This document shows positions 1 through 5,945 of a stretch of DNA of 6,147 nt, in pieces. The notes beneath the pieces were generated by a model. It did no database searches. It worked only from the letters and a program-made list of their open reading frames with translations, and had not been told where the DNA came from. The stretch's first letter is position 1; every line of letters begins with the position of its first letter. Location of the stretch: positions 1 through 6,147 of the forward strand of contig JAGART010000083.1 of the NCBI GenBank assembly GCA_017622115.1, written 5' to 3'. The translations under genes were made by a program, and so were the position numbers. This DNA is from Clostridia bacterium (GTDB lineage: Bacteria > Bacillota > Clostridia > Christensenellales > UBA1242).

Positions 1-1
1 T

Positions 2-1327
2 AATCAGCCAAATACAAATACTTGCCCTGTTTGTACTTCTATGCCAGGGGCTTTACCTGTACTAAATCGTGATGCTGTTGAACGTGCTATTCTTATGGGG
101 CTTGCTGTTGGTTGTCGTATTAATAACTATTCTGTATTCGAACGTAAAAACTACTTTTACCCAGACCTAGCAAAAGCATATCAAATTTCTCAATTAGAGT
201 ACCCTCTTTGCGTTGGCGGTGGATTAGAAATCGAAGTCGATGGCAAAAAGAAATTTATTAGACTTAACCGTATTCATTTGGAAGAAGATGCTGGTAAACT
301 TATTCACGATAACCAAGGTACTTTGGTTGATTACAATCGTGGTGGCGTGCCTTTAATCGAAATCGTTTCAGAACCAGATATGAATAGTGCGGAAGAAGCA
401 GTTGCTTATCTTGAAAAATTACGCAGTACACTTCTTTATGTTGGTGTAAGTGATTGTAAAATGCAAGAGGGTAGTATTCGCTTTGATGTAAATATTTCTG
501 TAAACAAACCGGGTGAACCTTTTGGTACTCGTACAGAGTTAAAAAACTTAAACTCATTTAGAGCAGTGTTGAGAGCAATCAAATACGAGGCTAATAGACA
601 AATTGAAGTTTTAGAGAGTGGTGGACAAATCGTACAAGAAACTCGACGTTGGGACGATGAAAAAGGCAAAACTTTTTCAATGCGTAGTAAAGAAGATAGT
701 CAAGACTATCGTTACTTCCCAGACCCTGACTTAATTCCTCTTGATGTAACACCAGAATATATTGAGAGTATTCGTAAACGTTTGCCTAAACTTGCTCCTG
801 CTCGTGTAACAGAATATGTTGCTATGGGCTTGACAGAACAAGATGCAAACCTCTTGACTGCCGAAAGAAAATATGCAGACTTTTTTGAAGCAGTTTTACA
901 AGACTTTAACGAACCTAAATTTGTTTGTAACTGGATTACTGCCGAAGTGTTTAAAAAGTTAAATGCATTAGATGAAGATGATAAGATTATACCAGTTCAA
1001 CCTAAACAATTAGCAGAAATGCTTAAAATGTATAAGGCAGAGGAAATCAACCAAGCAGGTGCTAGAAAGATTTTTGATATCCTTTGGGAAAAGGGTGGAG
1101 AGCCAAGAGAATTAGTAGAAGCATTAGGCTTAAAACAAATGAATGATACTGGTGCTTTAAAAGAAGTTATTCAAACTATTATGCAAGCAAATCCAAAAGC
1201 CGTGCAAGAATTAAAAGATGGCAACCAAAAAACTATGGCTTTCTTTGTCGGTCAGGCTATGAAAGCCACACAAGGTAAAGCAAATCCAAAAATGGTTGCA
1301 GATATTGTTAATGAATTGATTAATTAG
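2..1327 (+). CDS. gatB: Asp/Glu-tRNA(Asn/Gln) amidotransferase subunit B, 5'-truncated by window edge
   Basis: GatB activates and holds the misacylated tRNA in the GatCAB complex, which converts Glu-tRNA(Gln) or Asp-tRNA(Asn) to Gln- or Asn-tRNA in the cytoplasm. The reading frame is open from base 2, and 441 residues are visible. The first of them contain the CPVC motif and MPGALPVLN, which lie about 35-50 residues into a normal GatB of about 475, so only the extreme N-terminus is missing. The ATG at 41 is internal, not the start. Family signatures follow in order: HLEEDAGK (visible residues 92-99), VDYNRGGVPLIEIVSEPD (109-126), the ELKNLNSFRAV segment, QETRRWDDEKGKT and SKEDSQDYRYFPDPDL. 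A C-terminal YqeY-like tRNA-binding tail ends in FFVGQAMKATQGKANP. It stops at TAG. The rpoZ ribosome site AGGAGA overlaps this stop, so the two are probably co-transcribed. gatA and gatC are expected upstream but cannot be seen. Confidence 0.96.
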   Translation, partial: NQPNTNTCPVCTSMPGALPVLNRDAVERAILMGLAVGCRINNYSVFERKNYFYPDLAKAYQISQLEYPLCVGGGLEIEVDGKKKFIRLNRIHLEEDAGKLIHDNQGTLVDYNRGGVPLIEIVSEPDMNSAEEAVAYLEKLRSTLLYVGVSDCKMQEGSIRFDVNISVNKPGEPFGTRTELKNLNSFRAVLRAIKYEANRQIEVLESGGQIVQETRRWDDEKGKTFSMRSKEDSQDYRYFPDPDLIPLDVTPEYIESIRKRLPKLAPARVTEYVAMGLTEQDANLLTAERKYADFFEAVLQDFNEPKFVCNWITAEVFKKLNALDEDDKIIPVQPKQLAEMLKMYKAEEINQAGARKIFDILWEKGGEPRELVEALGLKQMNDTGALKEVIQTIMQANPKAVQELKDGNQKTMAFFVGQAMKATQGKANPKMVADIVNELIN

Positions 1328-1336
1328 GAGATTATT

Positions 1337-1561
1337 ATGGAAATAGAAAAAGATTATGTTATGATGGAGCCACCTATTGACACTCTTACTAAAAAAGTAG
1401 GTAACAAGTTTTTGTTGACTTGTTTGGTTTCTAAAAGAGCAAAACAATTAAATAGTGAATACTTAATGGGCGAACCAAGTGATAAAGACCCAAAAGTTAT
1501 TTCTATTGCAGCAGAAGAAGTTTATGATGGTAAAGTATCAGCAGGAGATACACAATATTAA
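1337..1561 (+). CDS. rpoZ: DNA-directed RNA polymerase omega subunit
   Basis: Omega is the small subunit that helps assemble and stabilise the beta' subunit of RNA polymerase. This protein has 74 residues, within the usual range for Gram-positive omega (about 65-90). It carries the family pattern: an N-terminal P-x-I-D-x-L segment (PPIDTL, residues 12-17), a hydrophobic helix leading into SKRAKQL (32-38), then the ISIAAEEVYDGKV segment, which matches the A-x-E-E-[IV]-x-x-G-K-[IV] end of the family. The start is supported by AGGAGA at 1326-1331, five bases before the ATG; the alternative ATGs at codons 9-10 lack such a site. The immediate downstream neighbour is priA after 20 bases. In Bacillus subtilis coaBC lies between these two genes, so here it has moved or been lost. 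The motif evidence is short but the gene context is strong. Confidence 0.9.
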   Translation: MEIEKDYVMMEPPIDTLTKKVGNKFLLTCLVSKRAKQLNSEYLMGEPSDKDPKVISIAAEEVYDGKVSAGDTQY

Positions 1562-1581
1562 TTTATTTTCGGGGGTAGTAA

Positions 1582-3777
1582 ATGATAGCAGAAGTTATTG
1601 TCGATGTCGCAAATGAGCAGGTTGACAAAGTTTTTGACTATATTGCTACCCCCGATACTATTGCTGGACAAAGGGTAAACGTTCCTTTTGGTAAACGTAT
1701 TATTGAGGGCTATGTGCTTCGACTTAAAGAAAAAAGTGATTTGCCCAGTAATTTACTCAAAACTATTATTTCAGCAAAAGATGATTATCCCGTTTTGTTG
1801 CCAGAGTTTTTGCAACTCAACGACAAATTACGTGATGCCTTTCATTTGCGAAATATTGATTGTATGAGGCTTTTTATCCCTACCCAATTACGTAGTGGTA
1901 AAGCAAAGCCTCTTTATATCAATTTCGTGGAAACAACCGAATCTTTTAATCCCGATGAATTGCTTTTTTCTGTGCGTAAAAATGCTACTAAACAAATTGA
2001 ACTCATTATGAGTTTAAAACCTAATGTGCAATATGCTCAAACAGAACTTAACAAAAAGTATTCATCAGCAAATGTAAATAAATTAATTGATGCAGGTTAT
2101 TTAAAGCAAACTACTCAAGCAAAACTTCGTAGCCCTAATTTTGTAGCGAGAGAAGATAAAAAAGTTACCCTTACTCCTCAACAAAGTAGAGTTGTTGAAT
2201 CTGTATTAACTAATCGTAACCAAGTCCATTTGCTTTTTGGTGTTACTGGTAGCGGTAAAACAGAAGTTTATATGAATGTAATTTCCCAAGTCTTAAATGA
2301 GGGCAAAACTGCACTTTTGTTAGTGCCAGAAATCTCTCTTACTCCGCAAGTTTTATCTACTTTCACCGCTCGTTTCGGTAAAGAAGTCGCTATTTTGCAT
2401 AGCGGTTTAAGTGTGGGCGAACGTTTTGATGAATGGCAAAGATTGCGTACAGGACAGGCGAAAATTGCAATAGGTGCTAGAAGTGCTGTTTTCGCACCCT
2501 TGACAAATTTGGGAGTTATTATTTTAGATGAAGAACACGACTCAAGTTATAAGGCAGAATCTAATCCTCGCTATCAAACTCACGATGTCGCAATTTTTAG
2601 GGCTCAATATAATAATTGTCCCGTTATTTTGGGAAGTGCTACTCCAAGTTTAGAATCATTCTTAAAAGCCCAAGAGGGTGAATACGTGTTGCATACTTTG
2701 CCCAATCGTGCTAATGCTCGTAGTATGCCTACTATCGAGATTGTAAATATGTGTGATGAAGTCCGCAAAGGCAATACTGGTATGTTTAGCGAAAAAATGT
2801 TATCACAACTCAAAAATTGTATAGAAACAAATAATCAAGCAATGCTTTTTTTAAACCGTAGAGGTTTTAGTAGTTATATGATTTGTCGTGAATGTGGTTA
2901 TGTCGCAAAGTGTGAAGATTGTGATGTTTCGCTCGTTTATCATAAAGAAGATAACGAACTAAAATGCCATTATTGCCACCGCAGATACAAAGCCCTTACA
3001 AATTGTCCTTCTTGTGGCAGTAATTATATTCGTATGGGGGCTATGGGTACTCAAAAAGTTGTGGAAGAACTTAAAAATCACTTCCCAGATGTCAAAATTT
3101 TGCGTATGGATTTTGATACTACTAAAAACAAAAATGACTTAAACGAGTTGTTGGCGGAATTCGGTAATACTAAACCTTGTATTTTAGTGGGAACTCAAAT
3201 GATTGCCAAATGACACGACTTCCCAAACGTTACACTCGTTGGTATTATTAATGCCGATATGAGCCTGCATTTTAGCGATTATCGTGCGACTGAACGTGCT
3301 TTCCAACTCATTACACAGGTAGCAGGGCGTGCAGGTAGAGCAGAAAAGGAAGGGCGTGTGGTTTTGCAAACCTATACTCCAAATCATTATGTTTATAGAT
3401 TTGTCGCAAATTACGATTATCTCGGCTTTTATAATAAAGAAATTAATTTGCGTGATGTTACTTCGTTTCCGCCATTCGCAAAAATTGTCCGTATTTTAGT
3501 TGTGTCTGCCGACCAGCAAGACGCTCACGCAACAACCGCAAGACTTTATAATCAAGTAAATGAATATTTAAACAAAAATAAAAGCGAGTTTTTGTATTGC
3601 AAAGCAATGGCTAGCCCAGTTTCAAGAGTTGAAGGTAAATTCCGTTATCAAATTATTACTCGCTTCAAAATGAATACAGAGCCTGCAATTACAGACTTTT
3701 TGCATTCGATTGTTTCCCAAGATAAACACCCAAAATGTAGTGTGTTTGTCGAAGTAAATCCTAGCAATATGTCTTGA
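1582..3777 (+). pseudogene. priA: Primosomal protein N' (PriA helicase), interrupted by an in-frame TGA at 3211-3213
   Basis: PriA is a 3'-5' DNA helicase that recognises stalled forks and reloads the replisome. The reading frame spans 731 codon positions, a normal length. The N-terminal DNA-binding part (about 1-195) precedes helicase lobe 1 with Walker A GVTGSGKT (220-227), DEEH (316-319) and GSATPS (351-356). Next come the eight zinc-binding cysteines in four pairs: C435/C438, C444/C447, C462/C465 and C475/C478. The motif GTQMIAK is followed by TGA at codon 544, then HDFPNV resumes in the same frame. Motif VI QVAGRAGR (579-586) and the complete C-terminal domain follow, ending at a natural TGA after NPSNMS. 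The family has glycine at codon 544 (AKGHDF), so one GGA-to-TGA change explains the break. The 543-residue product lacks motif VI and should be inactive unless the stop is read through. A sequencing or assembly error is equally possible. Start supported by GGGGGT five bases before the ATG. Confidence 0.9.
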
Positions 3778-3806
3778 TTTTTATACATATTAAATATTAA
3801 AAATAC

Positions 3807-3814
3807 AGAGGTGA
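3807..3814 (+). promoter_or_regulatory. Ribosome binding site that fixes the rsgA start
   Basis: AGAGGTGA matches the anti-SD end of 16S rRNA well. It is correctly spaced only for the ATT codon at 3819: seven bases separate the last G of GAGG and the ATT. No ATG, GTG or TTG in the rsgA frame lies within range. The first conventional in-frame candidate is GTG at 3861, 42 bases further on, which has no SD and would remove the first OB-fold strand. The site is therefore the main evidence for an unusual start. Confidence 0.7.
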
Positions 3815-3818
3815 AATT

Positions 3819-4685
3819 ATTTTAGCAAGAGTTATTAAGGGAGTCGCTGGCGACTTTACCGTGAGAGTGAACGAGCAAAATTTAGTTTTAAAGGCTCGTA
3901 AAAAATTAAAATTAGCTCAAATTAAAGTAGGCGATTTTGTCGAAATTGATGAGCAAAATTTAGTTATCGAAAAACTTATTCCTCGAAAAAATCAACTCAT
4001 TCGACCGCCTGTCGCTAATGTCGAGCAAGCCTTAATCGTGATTGCTCCCGTGCCAAAACCCGACCTTTTGCTTGTCGATAAGTTGCTGATTAAATTCTTT
4101 TCTTTAAATATTCAACCAGTAATTGTCATAAATAAAATCGACCTTTGTGCCATCGCTTTAATTACTGAAATAAATGAGCAGTATAGTAAAATTTGCCCAG
4201 TTGTTTTGGTGTCAGCACTGGATAATTCTAGTGTGCATTCAAATCTTTATCCGCTTTTAAGCGGTAAGTTTTCTATTATGACAGGGCAGTCAGCAGTAGG
4301 GAAAACTAGCCTTTTAAAAGTGCTTTTGCCAGATGTAAATATGGAAGTAGGCGATTTAAGTAAAAAAACTGCACGTGGTAAAAATACTACTCGCCATAGC
4401 GAAATTTTCGTTTTGCCAAATGGTGGATTGCTCGCAGATACCCCAGGATTTAATGCTTTTGAATTAGATGACTTTACACCCGAGCAAATTGTTGATAATA
4501 CCCCAGAATTAAAAAATTATAGCCAAAATTGTAAATATAACGATTGCAACCATATCGGCGAAGATATTTCAGTTTGTGCCGTAAAACAAGCACTTAAAAA
4601 TGGCGAATTTAGCGATTTGCGTTATCAACGTTATTGCGAATTATTTAAAATTGCAAAACAAAAGGAGGACAAAAAATATGAGTAA
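3819..4685 (+). CDS. rsgA: Small ribosomal subunit biogenesis GTPase RsgA, probable ATT start
   Basis: RsgA (YjeQ/CpgA) is a circularly permuted GTPase that acts late in 30S subunit maturation. From the ATT at 3819 the product has 288 residues, close to the normal 290-300. An OB-fold comes first, beginning with ARVIKGVAGDF, which matches the usual RsgA N-terminus. The permuted GTPase motifs follow in the order G4-G5-G1-G2-G3: NKID (105-108), a VSAL G5 segment, GQSAVGKT (156-163), the GKNTTRH switch region and DTPG (207-210). The C-terminal zinc knuckle has C238, C243, H245 and C253. The last gap is seven residues rather than the five seen in E. coli. An in-frame TAA at 3798 limits upstream extension. 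A conventional GTG start at 3861 would give 274 residues but lose conserved sequence and has no ribosome site. The 3' end contains the rpe ribosome site and overlaps rpe by 8 bases, suggesting translational coupling. Function is certain; the start is probable. Confidence 0.93.
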   Translation: MLARVIKGVAGDFTVRVNEQNLVLKARKKLKLAQIKVGDFVEIDEQNLVIEKLIPRKNQLIRPPVANVEQALIVIAPVPKPDLLLVDKLLIKFFSLNIQPVIVINKIDLCAIALITEINEQYSKICPVVLVSALDNSSVHSNLYPLLSGKFSIMTGQSAVGKTSLLKVLLPDVNMEVGDLSKKTARGKNTTRHSEIFVLPNGGLLADTPGFNAFELDDFTPEQIVDNTPELKNYSQNCKYNDCNHIGEDISVCAVKQALKNGEFSDLRYQRYCELFKIAKQKEDKKYE

Positions 4686-5349
4686 ACAAATCTTCGTTTC
4701 ACCAAGTACGCACCCTTGTCCAGTAGATGATTTGCTCGATTATGGCAAATCTTTGCTCAAAGATGGAGCAGACTGGCTTCATTGCGATATTATGGACGGC
4801 AACTTTGTTCAAGACAAAACTTATGATGAAGTGGTGCTTGCTCTGCTTTCAAAACGACTTAATATGACTATGGACGTGCATCTTATGGTGCAAAATCCTT
4901 TGGAAAAAATTGCACCTTTTGCTCAAGCAGGTGCAGATATTATTACCGTGCATTTCGAGGCTCTAAAAGGTACTATTTCAATTATAAATGCTATAAATAA
5001 AATACACGATTTAGGGTGCAGAGCGGGTCTTTCTATTAAACCTAATACACCAGTTTCTGCGATTGAAAATTACTTGCCTTTTCTTGATTTAGTGCTAGTT
5101 ATGAGTGTTGAGCCAGGTAAATCAGGTCAAACTTTTATGATGAGTGCAAATTCAAAAATTGCTCAACTTAATGCAATTCGTAAACAACATAGTTACGAGT
5201 TTTTAATTGAAGTAGATGGCGGTGTTAATCGCCAAAATGCTGGCACTATTGTTTCTTTGGGTGCTGATGCCCTTGTTTTGGGTAATGCTATGTACACAAC
5301 AGAAAATCGAAAAGACTTAATCAAATTTTTAAAATCTTTGGGCGAATAG
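4678..5349 (+). CDS. rpe: Ribulose-phosphate 3-epimerase
   Basis: This cytoplasmic TIM-barrel enzyme interconverts ribulose 5-phosphate and xylulose 5-phosphate in the pentose phosphate pathway. It has 223 residues, typical of the family. The metal ligands are visible: H35 and D37 in WLHCDIMDG, H68 in DVHLM and D180 in EVDGGV; D37 and D180 are the expected acid-base pair. S10 in the SPS segment matches the conserved substrate-loop serine. GADIITVHFEA (85-95) and GNAMY (202-206) are also family segments. The active-site loop, usually NPGFGGQ, reads EPGKSGQ (145-151), a noticeable variant. The start is fixed by AAAGGAGG at 4661-4668 inside rsgA. A longer reading of this frame from 4600 only adds residues that lie over rsgA. 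rsgA followed by rpe is the Bacillus order. It could in principle be a related hexulose- or allulose-phosphate epimerase, but the context favours Rpe. Confidence 0.95.
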   Translation: MSKQIFVSPSTHPCPVDDLLDYGKSLLKDGADWLHCDIMDGNFVQDKTYDEVVLALLSKRLNMTMDVHLMVQNPLEKIAPFAQAGADIITVHFEALKGTISIINAINKIHDLGCRAGLSIKPNTPVSAIENYLPFLDLVLVMSVEPGKSGQTFMMSANSKIAQLNAIRKQHSYEFLIEVDGGVNRQNAGTIVSLGADALVLGNAMYTTENRKDLIKFLKSLGE

Positions 5350-5372
5350 TTGCACACTTTCGCCTCTTTTTT
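5341..5372 (+). terminator. Probable Rho-independent terminator overlapping the rpe stop
   Basis: GGCGAA (5341-5346) pairs perfectly with TTCGCC (5359-5364) across a 12-base loop and is followed by TCTTTTTT (5365-5372). The left arm contains the last rpe codons and the TAG stop lies in the loop. The stem is short, so termination may be partial. If it works, spoVM would need its own promoter or read-through. Confidence 0.6.
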
Positions 5373-5390
5373 CATATTAATCATAAAAAA

Positions 5391-5396
5391 GGGGGA
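5391..5396 (+). promoter_or_regulatory. Ribosome binding site for spoVM
   Basis: GGGGGA sits five bases before the GTG at 5402 and is the same type of G-run used by priA (GGGGGT before its ATG). It supports translation of the 29-codon frame and the choice of GTG as start. Confidence 0.65.
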
Positions 5397-5401
5397 TTGT
5401 T

Positions 5402-5491
5402 GTGAGAATTATAGTAATAAAAGCACCCAAATTTTTAAGAGGTCTGTTTAGATTATTGTTCAATAAGCAATTAACAAAAAACTCGCACTAA
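5402..5491 (+). CDS. spoVM: Stage V sporulation protein M (SpoVM), 29 residues, GTG start
   Basis: SpoVM is a tiny amphipathic peptide that inserts into the forespore outer membrane, senses its convex curvature and anchors SpoIVA so that the spore coat can assemble; it also inhibits FtsH. The peptide here begins VRIIVIKAPKFLRGLF (initiator GTG read as Met). It aligns without gaps to B. subtilis SpoVM, which starts MKFYTIKLPKFLGGIV: the shared core is I6, K7, P9, K10, F11, L12, G14 and R17, including the functionally important Pro9. Its length of 29 compares with 26 in B. subtilis. GGGGGA at 5391-5396 lies five bases before the GTG. The location just after rsgA-rpe also fits, since in B. subtilis spoVM follows rsgA-rpe-thiN; thiN is absent here. 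Sporulation-specific control is expected, but I could not find a convincing SigE promoter in the 52-base gap. It ends at TAA, inside the left end of the long palindrome. Confidence 0.88.
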   Translation: MRIIVIKAPKFLRGLFRLLFNKQLTKNSH

Positions 5492-5639
5492 AAAGTTATT
5501 TTATTATGGATAAAGGCAGGACTAGCAGTTCTCTCCATAACCGAAAGTTGAAATTTCCGTACCGCAAATTACAACTATAATGTTATGTTTAGAACCACTA
5601 GGCCAGCCTTTCTAATATAATTGCAATAACCAAGAGTGC
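5485..5639. repeat. Long imperfect palindrome (about 155 bp), possible MITE or structured RNA
   Basis: Two arms pair across a ten-base centre (5556-5565). The matching blocks from outside to inside are GCACT/AGTGC, GTTATT/AATAAC, AAAGGC/GCCTTT, GG/CC, CTAG/CTAG, GTTCT/AGAAC, CATAAC/GTTATG, AGTTG/CAACT and AATT/AATT. They are separated by short, mostly equal-sized mismatches (for example A:A, A:G, CA:CA, CTC:TTT). At least about 43 positions pair. No open frame fills it and no transposase is nearby. It could be a decayed miniature inverted-repeat element or a long hairpin RNA. It does not carry recognisable integron attC boxes. The outermost arm overlaps the last codons of spoVM. Confidence 0.7.
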
Positions 5640-5647
5640 TCTCAACG

Positions 5648-5664
5648 CCTCGCTGGGAGCGAGG
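5648..5664. repeat. Small GC-rich hairpin
   Basis: CCTCGCT (5648-5654) pairs perfectly with AGCGAGG (5658-5664) around a GGG loop. There is no T-run after it, so it is not a terminator. Its G+C content stands out from the AT-rich surroundings and from the palindrome next to it. It may be another short intergenic repeat unit. Confidence 0.5.
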
Positions 5665-5700
5665 TGAATAAAAGGCAGAAAAATAATAATTAAAATTACT

Positions 5701-5745
5701 TTGTCATTGCGAAGAACATATTTATATGTTCTGTGGCAATTTCGC
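5701..5745. repeat. CATTGC...GCAAT hairpin element
   Basis: ATTGC (5706-5710) pairs with GCAAT (5736-5740). Inside them AGAACATA (5713-5720) pairs perfectly with TATGTTCT (5725-5732) around a TTTA loop. The outer words TGTCATTGCGA and GTGGCAAT resemble a family of short dispersed bacterial repeats that keep these ends while the inner stem varies. That likeness is from memory and was not searched. Only one copy is in the window. Confidence 0.55.
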
Positions 5746-5762
5746 TTCTTAAAATAAGATTT

Positions 5763-5843
5763 AAAGTGTATAAATAAGCCTTTTAATAAGCCTCCCTCTG
5801 ACGAGGGAGGTGCCACGTAAGTGGCGGAGGGAGAGAAAAAATA
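5763..5843. repeat. REP-like double-hairpin repeat, copy 1
   Basis: An AT-rich lead-in beginning AAAGTGTATAAATAAG is followed by two hairpins. In the first, CCTCCCTC (5791-5798) pairs with GAGGGAGG (5803-5810) around a TGAC loop. In the second, GCCAC (5812-5816) pairs with GTGGC (5821-5825) around GTAA. A GGAGGGAG (5826-5833) then follows that can compete for the first CTCCCTC arm, so two folds are possible. It is nearly identical in layout to the copy at 6068-6143, 305 bases downstream in the same orientation. It has no coding signal; a reverse-strand frame crossing it is a by-product of the repeat. Confidence 0.85.
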
Positions 5844-5857
5844 ATCTCGCAACTAAC

Positions 5858-5888
5858 AGACAACGTTTGTTGTCTTTTTTATTTTTTT
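5858..5888 (+). terminator. Rho-independent terminator
   Basis: AGACAAC (5858-5864) pairs perfectly with GTTGTCT (5869-5875) around a GTTT loop. It is followed by a T-rich tract: T 5875-5880, one A, then T 5882-5888. This is the strongest terminator in the window on the + strand and probably ends any transcript leaving spoVM or the repeat region. No matching T-run lies on the other side, so it is one-directional. Confidence 0.85.
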
Positions 5889-5909
5889 ACAGAAACTTGT
5901 CAAAAACAT

Positions 5910-5939
5910 TTTACAAAATAGCAAAATTTTTAGTATAAT
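5910..5939 (+). promoter_or_regulatory. Housekeeping-sigma promoter
   Basis: TTTACA (5910-5915, five of six bases match TTGACA) and a perfect TATAAT (5934-5939) are separated by 18 bases in an A/T-rich stretch directly after the terminator. Transcription should begin near 5946 and run toward the right edge. It presumably serves a gene beyond the window or a short RNA. Confidence 0.75.
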
Positions 5940-5945
5940 TGAAAT

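Noticed and set aside
3211..3213. UGA reassigned to glycine, as in SR1 and Gracilibacteria
   Set aside because: It would fit this codon, but no other internal TGA occurs in about 1,700 codons of the window, and priA itself ends with TGA exactly at the expected C-terminus (NPSNMS). Reading that TGA through would add 15 non-conserved residues running into the rsgA ribosome site.
3211..3213. UGA read as tryptophan (Mollicutes-type code)
   Set aside because: The position is a conserved glycine, tryptophan is encoded by TGG elsewhere in the window, and sporulation and gene order do not suggest a Mollicute.
3211..3242. Selenocysteine insertion with a hairpin just after the TGA
   Set aside because: A weak stem (CCA-A-ACG with CGT-TGG, 3223-3242) exists, but its loop lacks the G-U features of bacterial SECIS elements, the family has Gly not Cys here, and the sequence is explained by conserved PriA codons.
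3259..3777. Separate 172-residue protein starting at the ATG at 3259
   Set aside because: It is the C-terminal part of PriA in the same frame, begins inside a conserved segment and has no ribosome binding site.
5372..5401. SigE-type promoter for spoVM (CATATTAA or CATAAAAA as -10)
   Set aside because: Neither candidate has an acceptable -35 at 14-16 bases, and AT-rich DNA yields such words by chance.
5485..5639. Integron attC site or 6S RNA as identity of the palindrome
   Set aside because: No GTTRRRY / RYYYAAC core pair sits at the ends for attC. For 6S RNA there is no large central bubble and no terminator directly after it. I keep it as an unidentified palindrome.
5598..5852. Reverse-strand 84-residue frame
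   Set aside because: It runs across the palindrome edge, two hairpins and repeat copy 1, has no recognisable domain, and similar frames arise whenever such GC-rich repeats are translated.
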